A stretch of DNA of 64,000 nt. Origin: Bog-473 sp963809825. GTDB lineage: Bacteria; Actinomycetota; Acidimicrobiia; Acidimicrobiales; RAAP-2. Below the pieces are notes generated by a model. It saw only the letters and a program-made list of their open reading frames with translations. It made no database searches and had not been told where the DNA came from. The stretch covers positions 682,001-746,000 of the forward strand of contig CAWELJ010000004.1 of NCBI GenBank assembly GCA_963809825.1. Direction: 5' to 3'. Made by a program: the position numbers and the translations under genes. Of this stretch, positions 33,342 through 43,341 are shown piece after piece. Within the stretch, counting starts at the first letter, position 1, and the number at the start of each line of letters is the position of its first letter.

Positions 33342-34350
33342 ATGGCCCCGGCCACCTCTCCCGTGCCCGCCTGGGGCGACGTCCCCCAACGCCGCCTCCG
33401 CCGCCTCCGCCGCACCCCGGCGCTGCGGCGGCTGGTCGCCGAGGCGAGGCTCGGCCTGGACGACCTCGTCGCCCCCCTGTTCGTGCGGGAGGGGACGACG
33501 GAGCCGACCCCCATCGCGTCCATGCCGGGCCAGGTGCAGCACACCCTCGACTCGTTGGTGCCCGAGGCCAAGCGGCTCGTCTCCCTGGGGATCCCGGGGC
33601 TGATCCTCTTCGGTGTCCCGGCGCGCAAGGACGCGCAGGGGAGCGGGGCGTGGGACCCCGACGGCGTGGTGCAGCGCGCGCTGCGGGCCGTGCGCGACGC
33701 CGTCGGGGACGAGCTCGTCGTGATGGCCGATCTCTGTCTGGACGAGTACACCGACCACGGGCACTGCGGCGTGCTGGGCCCTGCGGGCGAGGTGCGCAAC
33801 GACGAGACGCTCGAGCTCTACCGGCGCATCGCCGTGGCCCAGGCGGACGCCGGGGCGGACGTCGTCGCGCCGAGCGGCATGATGGACGGCCAGGTGGCCG
33901 CCATCCGGGCGGCCCTCGACGGGAGCGGCCACGACCAGGTCGCGGTGCTGGCCTACGCCTCCAAGTACGCGTCGGCCCTCTACGGTCCGTTCCGCGACGC
34001 GGTCGACGTCGCCATCGCCGGCGGCGGCGACCGCCGGGCCTACCAACAGGACCCGCGCAACGGGCGCGAGGCCCTGGCCGAGATAGAGCAGGACCTCGCA
34101 GAGGGCGCCGACATGATCATGGTCAAGCCGGCCATGACCTCGCTCGACGTCCTGGCCGCCGCCCGTGGCGTCGTGCGCGTCCCCCTCGCCGCCTACCACG
34201 TCAGCGGCGAGTACTCCATGATCAAGGCCGCCGCCGCCGCCGGGTGGATCGACGGGCCGGCCGTGGCCCTCGAGCAGCTCACGGTGCTGAAGCGGGCCGG
34301 CGCCGACTTCGTCCTCACCTATTTCGCCACCGAGGTCGCCGAGGCACTGG

Positions 34351-34358
<8 letters not shown>
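33342..34358 (+). CDS. hemB: Delta-aminolevulinic acid dehydratase (porphobilinogen synthase)
   Basis: 338 residues. The two active-site lysines are Lys208 (YASKYASALYGPFRD) and Lys262 (MVKPAM). The zinc-loop position reads DLCLDEYTDHGHCG (Cys132, Asp134, Cys142), a mixed version of the Cys-rich zinc site. TAGGCT, overlapping the stop codon of the preceding gene, sits 8 nt before the ATG, so hemB-hemL may also have its own leaderless promoter inside the operon. Confidence 0.94.
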
Positions 34359-35649
<1,291 letters not shown>

Positions 35650-35716
35650 GAGACGTTCCAGGCCGCAGCCCCACGGTGCGGTGCCCGGCGCGAGGTGTTC
35701 CGCCAGTCTCATCCGA

Positions 35717-35811
35717 CTGCATATGCAGCCCTCCAATATCCCTGCCATTAACGAAGGTTCACGTCAACATCCTTCGTTAACTGCCTCAGTTTCGGAAGGC
35801 TGCATATACAG
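35717..35811. terminator. Nested inverted repeat, possible bidirectional terminator or MITE-like element
   Basis: The outer arms CTGCATATGCAGCC (35717-35730) and GGCTGCATATACAG (35798-35811) match at 13 of 14 positions and extend to 16 of 18. The inner arms TTAACGAAGG (35748-35757) and CCTTCGTTAA (35771-35780) are perfect, around a 13-nt loop. It is AT-rich against a GC-rich background and sits between convergent hemL and the transpeptidase gene. Nothing else is seen in 35650-35881. Confidence 0.6.
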
Positions 35812-35881
35812 ATCGGAAGCCATGGCCGCCCGGGGGCCGAGGGTTGGACGACGCCGCGCTCCACCACGTGCGTGCGGAGGG

Positions 35882-37384
35882 TCAGAACGACCGCACGACC
35901 GCGTCGGGTCCCATGACGATCACGGGATGCAGCGCGGGATTCAGCCACCGCAACACCGCGTCGAGGTCGCCGAGTGGCAGGGAGACGCAGCCCTGGGTCG
36001 GTGCCCCGGTGTCGGCGTGGAGGAAGATGGCCGACCCGAACGGACCGGCCGCCGGCGTGTTGTAGTCGATTACCGCGAGCGCCGGGTAGGCGTTGCCCTC
36101 GGTCCACAGCGCCTCGGAGTCACCGCCGAAGGGTGGGGCGGTGCCGCAGGCGACGTGCTGGAACGTGTTGTAGGTCGGGCTGGCGGGGTCCTCGTCCCAC
36201 CAGTCTCCGCACGCCAGCTGGTGGTAGGCGAACTGCGTGCCGGGGTCGGCTTGGACCCCGTACATCGTGGGCCCGATGGCGTACATGCCCTCGGGGGTCG
36301 TGCCGTCGCCCTCGGTGCGGCTCGCGCCCGGCAGCCAGCCGTGCACCCCGTCGACCGCCGGCTGGGGGCCGACGGCTTCGTACCAACCGTTGCCGTCGTT
36401 CTCGTAGGCGGTGAGCGTGGCCGTCGTGCTGGCCGCGTCGGGGGCGTCGACGACGATCACCTGCTGCGCACCCCCGGTCGACGCCAGCTGGTTGACCAGG
36501 AGGGGTGTGATGTCCCCGGTCGCCGATCCGAGAAAGGCGGCTGTGCCGAACGTGAACACGCCGCCGTCGGAGGCGACGAGCCAGTAGCCCCCGGACGACG
36601 GCGCAGCAGCGATGCCGTCGATGGGCGCGTCGAGGTGGAGGCTGCCGGTCGAGCCGAAGAAGTGCGCGTCGCCGTAGCTGAAGATGCCACCGTCGGAGGC
36701 GACGAGCCAGTAGCCCTGCCCCGACGGTGTGGCCGCCATGCCGACGACCGGTTCGTTCAGTCGCATCGACCCGGTGGAGCCGAAGAAGTGCGCGTCGCCG
36801 TAGCTGAAGATGCCACCGTCGGAGGCGACGAGCCAGTAGCCCTGCCCCGACGGTGTGGCCGCCATGCCGACGACCGGTTCGTTCAGTCGCATCGACCCGG
36901 TGGAGCCGAAGAAGTGCGCGTCGCCGTAGCTGAAGATGCCACCGTCGGAGGCGACGAGCCAGTAGCCCTGCCCCGACGGTGTGGCCGCCATGCCGACGAT
37001 GGGCGCGTTGAGACGGAGCGCACCGGTGGAGCCGAAGAAGTGCGCGTCGCCGTAGCTGAAGATGCCACCGTCGGAGGCGACGAGCCAGTACCCGTTGCCC
37101 GAATGCGTCGGTGCCAGCCCCACGACCGGGGAGTTGAGGGCGCTCCCGCTCATGCTCCCGTAGGAGCGGGCGTCCCCGAACGGGTAGACGGCGCCGGTCG
37201 ACGACGCAACCCAGTACCCCCCGCCGTCTGGGGTGGTGGCCAGCCCGACCGCCCGAGCCGTGGGCACTCCCGCTGCAGTCGCTGCCTTTGGAGCCAGCGC
37301 GGCGAGCGTCAGGACCGAGGCGGTGAGGGTTCCGCAGACGACGAGGGGGATCGTCCGGCGACGGGCGTGCAGGTTCAACCGCAA
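35882..37384 (-). CDS. Secreted L,D-transpeptidase (YkuD) with six N-terminal repeats
   Basis: About 500 residues. An N-terminal Arg-rich segment and hydrophobic stretch to about residue 38 form a signal peptide. Residues 45-290 consist of six 42-residue GYWLVASDGG repeats (first degenerate, last truncated). The C-terminal YkuD domain has catalytic Cys466 and His456 in HADTGAPTQGCVSLPLGDLD. It should form 3-3 cross-links in, or attach proteins to, peptidoglycan. The TTG at 37384 is supported by TAACCT 6 nt upstream. The repeats probably bind the wall or form a propeller; they are shared with the protein at 12657-15404. Confidence 0.85.
   Translation of the reverse strand: MRLNLHARRRTIPLVVCGTLTASVLTLAALAPKAATAAGVPTARAVGLATTPDGGGYWVASSTGAVYPFGDARSYGSMSGSALNSPVVGLAPTHSGNGYWLVASDGGIFSYGDAHFFGSTGALRLNAPIVGMAATPSGQGYWLVASDGGIFSYGDAHFFGSTGSMRLNEPVVGMAATPSGQGYWLVASDGGIFSYGDAHFFGSTGSMRLNEPVVGMAATPSGQGYWLVASDGGIFSYGDAHFFGSTGSLHLDAPIDGIAAAPSSGGYWLVASDGGVFTFGTAAFLGSATGDITPLLVNQLASTGGAQQVIVVDAPDAASTTATLTAYENDGNGWYEAVGPQPAVDGVHGWLPGASRTEGDGTTPEGMYAIGPTMYGVQADPGTQFAYHQLACGDWWDEDPASPTYNTFQHVACGTAPPFGGDSEALWTEGNAYPALAVIDYNTPAAGPFGSAIFLHADTGAPTQGCVSLPLGDLDAVLRWLNPALHPVIVMGPDAVVRSF
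36540..37240 (-). repeat. 126-bp tandem repeats in the L,D-transpeptidase gene
   Basis: Identical phase points at 36661, 36787, 36913 and 37039 show an exact 126-bp (42-codon) period. The central copies are almost identical in DNA. Including the diverged first and truncated last units, six units are encoded, as in the gene at 12657-15404. Confidence 0.9.
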
Positions 37385-37452
37385 GAGCCCAGGTTAGGAG
37401 CGCGCGCTCGCCGTGCGAGCCAACCGATTTTGTCGTTGGCAGACTGGGTGGC

Positions 37453-37938
37453 ATGCCCGAGCCCGAGCACCGATGGCCGCAGGACTTTGCGGCACTGCGA
37501 CGCGGCGAAGGCTGCCCGATGTGCGGCGGCGGGGTCGATGAGACGCCACACGGACTGCGCGTGTTCGAGGGCAGATGGGCCGACGGGTACGTCGGCCGGT
37601 ACCCCGTCCGGCCCGGGTATGCCTATGTCATCTGGAGTGGACGTCACGTCACCGAGCCCGGCGAGCTGTCGCCCGAGGAGGCGGCCGGGTTCTGGTCCGA
37701 GGTCGCCCGCGTGGCGCAGGCAGTGGAGGCGGAGTACCGGCCCGCCAAGATGAACTGGCTGCACCTGGGCAACGGTGTGCCGCACCTTCACGTGCACCTC
37801 GTACCCCGGCCCCACGATGACGCGCGGGCGGGGCTACCGCTCGAGACCGAGGCATTCCACGTGGAGCGCACGCCGGCCGTCGAACCTTCGGAGCTGGCAG
37901 GCCAGGCGGCGGCGTTGCGGGCGCGCCTGCAGCCGTGA
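37453..37938 (+). CDS. HIT-family nucleotide-binding protein
   Basis: 161 residues with the histidine triad HLHVHLVPRP (His111, His113, His115) and an N-terminal CPMC that, with later residues, may bind zinc. Family members hydrolyse or transfer nucleotides from dinucleoside polyphosphates or adenylates. It overlaps the next gene by 4 bp (GTGA), indicating co-translation with the kinase-like protein. Confidence 0.87.
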   Translation: MPEPEHRWPQDFAALRRGEGCPMCGGGVDETPHGLRVFEGRWADGYVGRYPVRPGYAYVIWSGRHVTEPGELSPEEAAGFWSEVARVAQAVEAEYRPAKMNWLHLGNGVPHLHVHLVPRPHDDARAGLPLETEAFHVERTPAVEPSELAGQAAALRARLQP

Positions 37939-38705
37939 CGAAGGGGGAGCTGCTGGCCGAGGGGCGCACCGCCGAGGTCTTCGCCTACGGCGAGGGCCGG
38001 GTGCTCAAGCTCGACCGGCCGGATTGGAACGGCCTGGCCGAGTTCGAGGGCACCTTGCTGGCGGACCTGGCCGACGCCGGGTTGCCGGTGGCGCGCCCGC
38101 ACGGCACAGTGACCGTCGAGGGTCGCAGCGGCCTGATCCTCGACCGGGTCGAAGGGCCTGCGCTCCTGGACGTGGTGCTCTCCTCGAGCCCCGAACAGGC
38201 CGAGCAGCTCGCCGACCGCTTCGCCGCGCTCCAGCTGCAGATCAACGCGATGGTGATCGCGGGCCTGCCCAACCTTGTCCCCCGGCTCCGGCGCGAGGTC
38301 GAGGACAGCGTGGCCGACACCGCCTCGCGCGCCGAGCTGCTGGCGCTGCTGGTCGAGCTCGACGACGGCGCCCGGGGCGTCTGCCACTTCGACTTCCATC
38401 CCCTGAACGTCCTCAGTGGCCCCGACGGCTGGGTCGTCATCGACTGGCTCACGGTGGCCGCTGGGCCGCCTGCCGCCGACCTCGCCCGCACGCTCGTGCT
38501 CTGGGGGCGCTGGTCGACGGAGCCAGTGGTCACCTTCCTGCGTGCCGTCCGCCGTGTCGGTGCGGAAGCCCGGGACCTCGACCATGACCGGCTCGACGCG
38601 TGGGTCCGCATTGCCGCGGCGGCGCGGCAGGCGGAGGGCTTCGAGGGGGCGGAGGCAACGTGGTTGTCGCTGGTGGCCACCGGATCGGTACGGCTGTTCG
38701 CCTGA
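37935..38705 (+). CDS. Aminoglycoside-phosphotransferase-like kinase
   Basis: 256 residues with the APH catalytic loop HFDFHPLNV (His151, Asp153, Asn158) and metal-binding Asp170 in VIDW. Lys25 in VLKLDRPDW probably contacts ATP. Such proteins phosphorylate small molecules; resistance should not be assumed. Coupled to the HIT gene upstream. Confidence 0.82.
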   Translation: MTKGELLAEGRTAEVFAYGEGRVLKLDRPDWNGLAEFEGTLLADLADAGLPVARPHGTVTVEGRSGLILDRVEGPALLDVVLSSSPEQAEQLADRFAALQLQINAMVIAGLPNLVPRLRREVEDSVADTASRAELLALLVELDDGARGVCHFDFHPLNVLSGPDGWVVIDWLTVAAGPPAADLARTLVLWGRWSTEPVVTFLRAVRRVGAEARDLDHDRLDAWVRIAAAARQAEGFEGAEATWLSLVATGSVRLFA

Positions 38706-38723
38706 GTCACCCCGGGTGCCGCC

Positions 38724-40283
38724 TCAGGCGGCGGGATTCTCGAGACCGCCGTGGTCGGGAATGACCCGTGACACCAGCTCCATAGCGCGGAAGCCGAGCT
38801 CCGCTGGACCGGCAGCGTCGGGCCGCATGAGGTTGGCCATGATGCGCAGCAGCGTCGTCATGAGCACCTCCGAGCGCATGCCGAGGCTGACGCAGAGCCG
38901 CATCGCCTCGGGGTGCGAGATGAGATGGACGAAGGCGCGGGCCACCTTGAAGTAGGGCCCGTAGGCGGCGGTCAGCTCGCGGTCGTAGTCGGCCAGTGCG
39001 CGGGTGCCCTCCCCCGTGAGCGCGTGGCCCAACGCGGCCGCGGCCAGGCGCCCGGTCTCGTACCCGTAGGCGATCCCCTCCCCGTTGAACGGGTTGATGA
39101 CACCGCCCGCGTCGCCGGCGATGAGCACGTTGCCGCCCGCCCGCGGACCCACGGACAGACCCATCGGCAGCTTCCCGCCGGTGGGTGGTCCGAGGCACGT
39201 CTCGGGGCTCAGGCCCCACGACGCGGGGGCGTAGCCGACGAACGTGTCCATGAGGGTGGAGGTGTTGATGCCCTTCCAGCGCTGCTCGGTCGAGAGGAGG
39301 CCGACACCGACGTTGATCCGGCCGTCGCCCATGGGGAAGATCCAGCCGTAGCCGGGCACCACGTTCCCCTCGGGGTCGCGGATGTCGAGGTGCGACTCGA
39401 TGAACGGGTCGTCGTGGCGGTCTGAGCTGTAGTAGCCCCGCAGGGCCATGCCCATGGGCAGGTCGCGCCGCCTCGAGGTGCCGAGCATCCGGCCCAAGCG
39501 GGAGTTCGACCCGTCGGCCACCACGACGTAGCGGGCCTTGATTTCACGGCTGTGGTCGCTGCCCTTGTCTCTCACGGTCACGCCGCTCAGCGTGGGTAGC
39601 GGCCCGTTCGGCGCCGCACCCTCGTCGACGATGGGCGCCACCACCTCGGTGCCCTGCAGCAGGGTCGCCCCCGCATCAGCGGCGCGGGCCGCCACCAGCC
39701 CGTCGAGGTCGTGGCGCGTGATCGTGTAGCCGTAGTCGGGGAAATTGGGGTGTTCGGGCCATTGCATCTCGATGGAGTGGCCGAACCCGAAGGCCCGCAG
39801 GCCGGTGTAGCGGTGCGAGCCGGCGAGGGCACCTTCCAGCCCCATGTCGGCCAGCTGGCGGACGGCTCGCGGTGTGAGTCCGTCACCACAGGTCTTCTCC
39901 CGTGGGAACACTTTCTTCTCGACGACCGCCACGTCCCAGCCGGCGTCGGCCAACCAGTAGCCACACGCCGACCCGGCGGGGCCCGCGCCGACGACCACAA
40001 CGTCGTGCACGTGCCTGGCATCCCGGGGTGCCCTCGGCGTTGCGCCCGCCGGCGCCCTCTTGGTCGCGGCCGCCGCCTTCTTGGCCGCCGCGACCTTCTT
40101 CGCCGGGGCGTTCGCCGCCTTCTTGGCCGGAGCCGCCGCCTTCTTGGCCGCCGCGACCTTCTTCGCCGGGGCGTTCGCCGCCTTCTTGGCCGGGGTCGCC
40201 GCCGCCTTCTTCGCAGGGGCCTTCGCCGTCCGCGCCGGCTTCTTCGGGGCGCCGGCCGGGGGGGTGTCGTCGGGTGCCGTCAC
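38724..40283 (-). CDS. Geranylgeranyl-reductase-family FAD oxidoreductase with Lys/Ala/Pro-rich N-terminal tail
   Basis: 519 residues from the GTG at 40283. Residues 1-90 are a PAKKAA-type low-complexity basic tail resembling histone H1 or the tail of mycobacterial HU. The FAD domain starts with VVVVGAGPAGSACGYWLADAG (dinucleotide turn at 99-104), then KTCGDGLTPRAV, DGSNSRLGRML and the second FAD motif LIAGDAGGVINPFNGEGI. The body resembles MenJ-type reductases that saturate an isoprene of menaquinone. Position next to nuo (a menaquinone-reducing complex) supports that. A tail of this sort on such an enzyme is unusual. Confidence 0.82.
   Translation of the reverse strand: MTAPDDTPPAGAPKKPARTAKAPAKKAAATPAKKAANAPAKKVAAAKKAAAPAKKAANAPAKKVAAAKKAAAATKRAPAGATPRAPRDARHVHDVVVVGAGPAGSACGYWLADAGWDVAVVEKKVFPREKTCGDGLTPRAVRQLADMGLEGALAGSHRYTGLRAFGFGHSIEMQWPEHPNFPDYGYTITRHDLDGLVAARAADAGATLLQGTEVVAPIVDEGAAPNGPLPTLSGVTVRDKGSDHSREIKARYVVVADGSNSRLGRMLGTSRRRDLPMGMALRGYYSSDRHDDPFIESHLDIRDPEGNVVPGYGWIFPMGDGRINVGVGLLSTEQRWKGINTSTLMDTFVGYAPASWGLSPETCLGPPTGGKLPMGLSVGPRAGGNVLIAGDAGGVINPFNGEGIAYGYETGRLAAAALGHALTGEGTRALADYDRELTAAYGPYFKVARAFVHLISHPEAMRLCVSLGMRSEVLMTTLLRIMANLMRPDAAGPAELGFRAMELVSRVIPDHGGLENPAA
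40072..40193 (-). repeat. 63-bp tandem duplication coding for the basic tail
   Basis: Bases 40072-40130 and 40135-40193 are identical over 59 bp at a 63-bp period, giving two copies of a 21-residue block that begins PAKKAANAPAKKVAAAKK. Confidence 0.9.
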
Positions 40284-40370
40284 GAGGGCATCGTAGGCCC
40301 CCCGCCGGGGCCTCTGACCAGCGCTGCGGATGTGCCTGGCGAAGGGGTCGCATGGTAGAAACGGAAGGCA

Positions 40371-40823
40371 GTGGACCAGTACCTCCCGATCCTCATCCTG
40401 GGGCTGCTCGGCCTCCTCTTCACCGTCTTCTCGCTCGTCTCGTCGGCCATGCTGGCGCCGAGGAAGAAGCCGAGTGTGGCCAAGCTCGCGCCCTACGAGT
40501 GCGGCATCGTGCCCAACGTCGAGCCGCCGCAACGCTTCCCGGTGCGCTTCTACCTGGTCTCCATGATCTTCATCATCTTCGACATCGAGATCGTGTTCCT
40601 CTACCCCTGGGCGGTCGTGTTCCACCAGATCGCGACGTTCGGGCTCATCGAGGTCATCGTCTTCGCCGCCGTGGTCTTCGTGTCGTTCCTGTACCTCATC
40701 TCGAACGGCGCTCTGACCTGGGGTCCGCCCAAGACGCTGCAGCCGGGCATGCCGAGCCGCACCTCGGAGTCGACCATCACGCGCATCAGCGCGTCGCGCC
40801 CGACCCCCGGTGAGGCGGCCTGA
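40371..40823 (+). CDS. nuoA: NADH-quinone oxidoreductase subunit A
   Basis: 150 residues with three transmembrane helices. The family motifs YECGIVPNVEPP and FDIEIVFLYPWA are present. Small membrane subunit near the quinone site of complex I. GTG start with GGAAGG upstream. First gene of the 16-kb nuoA-N operon, divergent from the geranylgeranyl-reductase-family gene across an 87-bp gap. Confidence 0.95.
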   Translation: MDQYLPILILGLLGLLFTVFSLVSSAMLAPRKKPSVAKLAPYECGIVPNVEPPQRFPVRFYLVSMIFIIFDIEIVFLYPWAVVFHQIATFGLIEVIVFAAVVFVSFLYLISNGALTWGPPKTLQPGMPSRTSESTITRISASRPTPGEAA

Positions 40824-40826
40824 CAG

Positions 40827-41387
40827 ATGGGGTTCGAGGACCTCCAGCACAATTTCCTGACCGGCCGCATCGAGGACCTGGTCAAGTGGGCCCGGCGCAA
40901 CAGCGTGTGGCCGGCCACCTTCGGCCTCGCCTGCTGCGCCATTGAGATGATGTCCGTCGGGGCCGCCGACTACGACATCAGCCGGCTCGGTATGGAGGTG
41001 TTCCGGGCGTCGCCGCGCCAGGCGGACCTGATGATCGTCGCCGGCCGGGTCTCGCAGAAGATGGCGCCGGTCCTGCGCCAGGTCTACGACCAGATGATGG
41101 AGCCCAAGTGGGTGATCTCCATGGGCGTGTGCGCCTCGACGGGCGGGATGTTCAACAACTACGCCATCGTGCAGGGCGTCGACCAGATCGTGCCGGTGGA
41201 CGTCTATGCCCCGGGTTGCCCCCCTTCTCCCGAGACGCTGCTGCACGCCATCCTCACCCTGCACGAGAAGATCCGCACCGGCGAGATCACGCGCCGGCCC
41301 GGGTCGTCCATCCCGCCCGGTGAGCAAGCCACGGGCGGTTGGGTGCCCACGGTGCCCGACGCCGTGCGGGTGGCCACACCGCGGTGA
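40827..41387 (+). CDS. nuoB: NADH-quinone oxidoreductase subunit B
   Basis: 186 residues. The N2 [4Fe-4S] ligands Cys36, Cys37, Cys102 and Cys131 have standard spacing (GLACCAIEM, GVCAS, APGCPPSPE). This subunit passes electrons to the quinone. A C-terminal Pro/Gly-rich tail of about 35 residues follows the core. Confidence 0.96.
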   Translation: MGFEDLQHNFLTGRIEDLVKWARRNSVWPATFGLACCAIEMMSVGAADYDISRLGMEVFRASPRQADLMIVAGRVSQKMAPVLRQVYDQMMEPKWVISMGVCASTGGMFNNYAIVQGVDQIVPVDVYAPGCPPSPETLLHAILTLHEKIRTGEITRRPGSSIPPGEQATGGWVPTVPDAVRVATPR

Positions 41388-41902
41388 GCGGGACCGCTCC
41401 CGTAGCCCCGGTGCCGTCGCCCGAGGGTGTCCTGCCCGAGGTGCCGCGGCTGCCCGACCGTCTGGTCGACCAGCTCGCCTTCCCCCACCGCGACACATAC
41501 AAGGCGATGGTGGCCGCCTTCCGCGACGCCGGGTTCGAGACCTGCGCCGACCTGTGTGCGGTCGACTACCTGACCCATCCGGGCCGTGCCCTCCCCGAAG
41601 GCGTCGCCCCGGAGCGCTTCGAGGTGGTCGTCAACCTGCTCTCGCTGTCCATGCGCCAGCGCGTCCGCGTCCGGGTGCAGGTCCCCGAGTCCGATCCGAC
41701 CGTCGACAGCATCGTCGACATCTACCCCGGCACCGACGCCATGGAGCGTGAGGCCTACGACATGGTGGGCATCGTCTTCACGGGCCACCCGGACATGACT
41801 CGCATCCTCATGCCCGAGGAGTGGGAGGGCCACCCGCTCCGTAAGGACTACGGGGTGGGACGGGTGCCGGTGCAGTTCAAGGAAGCACCCGGGCCACGAT
41901 GA
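41384..41902 (+). CDS. nuoC: NADH-quinone oxidoreductase subunit C
   Basis: 172 residues, 30-kDa-type hydrophilic subunit without cofactor. The signature EREAYDMVGIVFTGHPDMTR and EEWEGHPLRKDYG are present. GTG start overlapping nuoB by 4 bp. The N-terminal 20 residues are Pro/Val-rich and probably disordered. Confidence 0.94.
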   Translation: MSGTAPVAPVPSPEGVLPEVPRLPDRLVDQLAFPHRDTYKAMVAAFRDAGFETCADLCAVDYLTHPGRALPEGVAPERFEVVVNLLSLSMRQRVRVRVQVPESDPTVDSIVDIYPGTDAMEREAYDMVGIVFTGHPDMTRILMPEEWEGHPLRKDYGVGRVPVQFKEAPGPR

Positions 41903-43341
41903 CCGAGAACGAACAGAGCAACGAGCAGGGCATGGAGAAGGACGGCTCCCCCGACGCCGACCCCGGGGAGCAGCCGCTGGGTCTCGAGGCCACCGAGGCC
42001 GAGCACCGGTATGCCGAGGAGCGCGGCTTCGTGGCCGAGACGTCGGAGGGCGCGCAGGAGCTGGCGCCCCGCGGCACGACGGCGGCCGGCGAGCTGCGCA
42101 GCGAGGTTGGCGCCGTGTTGCGCCTGCCCGAGGGCGGTTTCGTGGACCCCGGTGACATCGACATCGAGCGCCGCGACGACCAGACGATGATCATCAACAT
42201 GGGGCCGCAGCACCCCTCGACGCACGGCGTGCTGCGGCTCATGCTCGAGCTGGACGGGGAGACGGTGCTGCGGACCAAGCCGATCATCGGCTACCTGCAC
42301 ACGGGAATGGAGAAGACGGGGGAGGAGCTCACCTACGCCCAGGGCTCCACCAACGTGACCCGCATGGACTACCTCTCGCCCCTGCACAACGAGCTGGTGT
42401 TCTCGCTGGCCACCGAGGCCTTGCTCGGCGTCGAGCTGCCGCCGCGGGCCATCTGGATCCGGATGCTCATGGCCGAGCTCAACCGGGTGTCGTCGCACCT
42501 CATGTGGATGGCCACCAACGGCATGGACCTCGGCTCGACTTCCATGATGATCTACGGGTTCCGCGAGCGCGAGATGGTCCTCACGTTCTTCGAGAAGACG
42601 ACGGGCCTGCGGATGAACCACAACTACATCCGCCCCGGCGGTGTGGCGGCTGACCTGCCCGACGGATGGCAGGACGACATCGAGATCATCTGCGAGACGA
42701 TCCTGGCCCGCACCTTCGAGTACGACGAGCTCCTGACGGGCCAACCCATCTTCCGGGAGCGCACCGAGGCGGTCGGCAACATCTCGGCCGAGGAGGCGCT
42801 CGCCCTGTCCGTGACCGGGCCCATCCTGCGCTCGACCGGCGTGCCCTGGGACCTGCGCCGCACCATGCCGTACCTGGCCTACGACAAGCTCGACTTCGAC
42901 GTCATCATCGGCACCTACGGCGACAACTTCGACCGCTACTCGGTGCGCCTGAACGAGATCCGCGAGTCGATCAAGATGATCCGCCAGATCGCCGAGATGA
43001 TGCCGCCGGGCGACTACCGGGTCCAGGACCGCAAGGTCACGCCGCCCCCCCGCGCCCGCATCGACGAGAGCATGGAGGCGCTCATCCACCACTTCAAGAT
43101 CTTCACCGAGGGCTTCCGGGTGCCCGAGGGCGAGGTCTACGTGGCGATCGAGTCCCCCCGTGGCGAGCTCGGCTGCTATCTCGTCTCCGACGGGACGTCG
43201 AAGCCCTACCGCCTGCACATCCGGGGGCCGAGCTTCGTCAACCTGCAGTCGCTACCGCTGCTGCTGCGGGGCGGCCTCATGGCCGACGCCGTTGCCGTCA
43301 TCTCCTCGGTGGACCCCGTGATGGGTGAGGTGGACCGTTGA
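41899..43341 (+). CDS. nuoD: NADH-quinone oxidoreductase subunit D
   Basis: 480 residues. The 49-kDa core begins at about residue 97 with INMGPQHPSTHGVLR, after an acidic N-terminal extension of about 80 residues that is longer than usual. It contributes the quinone pocket (His and Tyr of the GPQHPSTHG region). ATGA overlap with nuoC. Confidence 0.95.
   Translation: MTENEQSNEQGMEKDGSPDADPGEQPLGLEATEAEHRYAEERGFVAETSEGAQELAPRGTTAAGELRSEVGAVLRLPEGGFVDPGDIDIERRDDQTMIINMGPQHPSTHGVLRLMLELDGETVLRTKPIIGYLHTGMEKTGEELTYAQGSTNVTRMDYLSPLHNELVFSLATEALLGVELPPRAIWIRMLMAELNRVSSHLMWMATNGMDLGSTSMMIYGFREREMVLTFFEKTTGLRMNHNYIRPGGVAADLPDGWQDDIEIICETILARTFEYDELLTGQPIFRERTEAVGNISAEEALALSVTGPILRSTGVPWDLRRTMPYLAYDKLDFDVIIGTYGDNFDRYSVRLNEIRESIKMIRQIAEMMPPGDYRVQDRKVTPPPRARIDESMEALIHHFKIFTEGFRVPEGEVYVAIESPRGELGCYLVSDGTSKPYRLHIRGPSFVNLQSLPLLLRGGLMADAVAVISSVDPVMGEVDR

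Noticed and set aside
37935..38705. Aminoglycoside resistance gene
   Set aside because: The APH fold is shared by many small-molecule kinases; the coupling to a HIT gene and lack of resistance-specific features do not support a resistance call.
40284..40370. Clear Rex operator upstream of nuoA
   Set aside because: No TTGTGAA/TTCACAA pair or half-site is present in the 87-bp gap, so Rex control of nuo is not supported by sequence here.
40284..41498. Extended N-terminus of the geranylgeranyl-reductase-family protein
   Set aside because: The upstream frame runs antisense through nuoA and nuoB and is without similarity; the GTG at 40283 gives a sensible gene.
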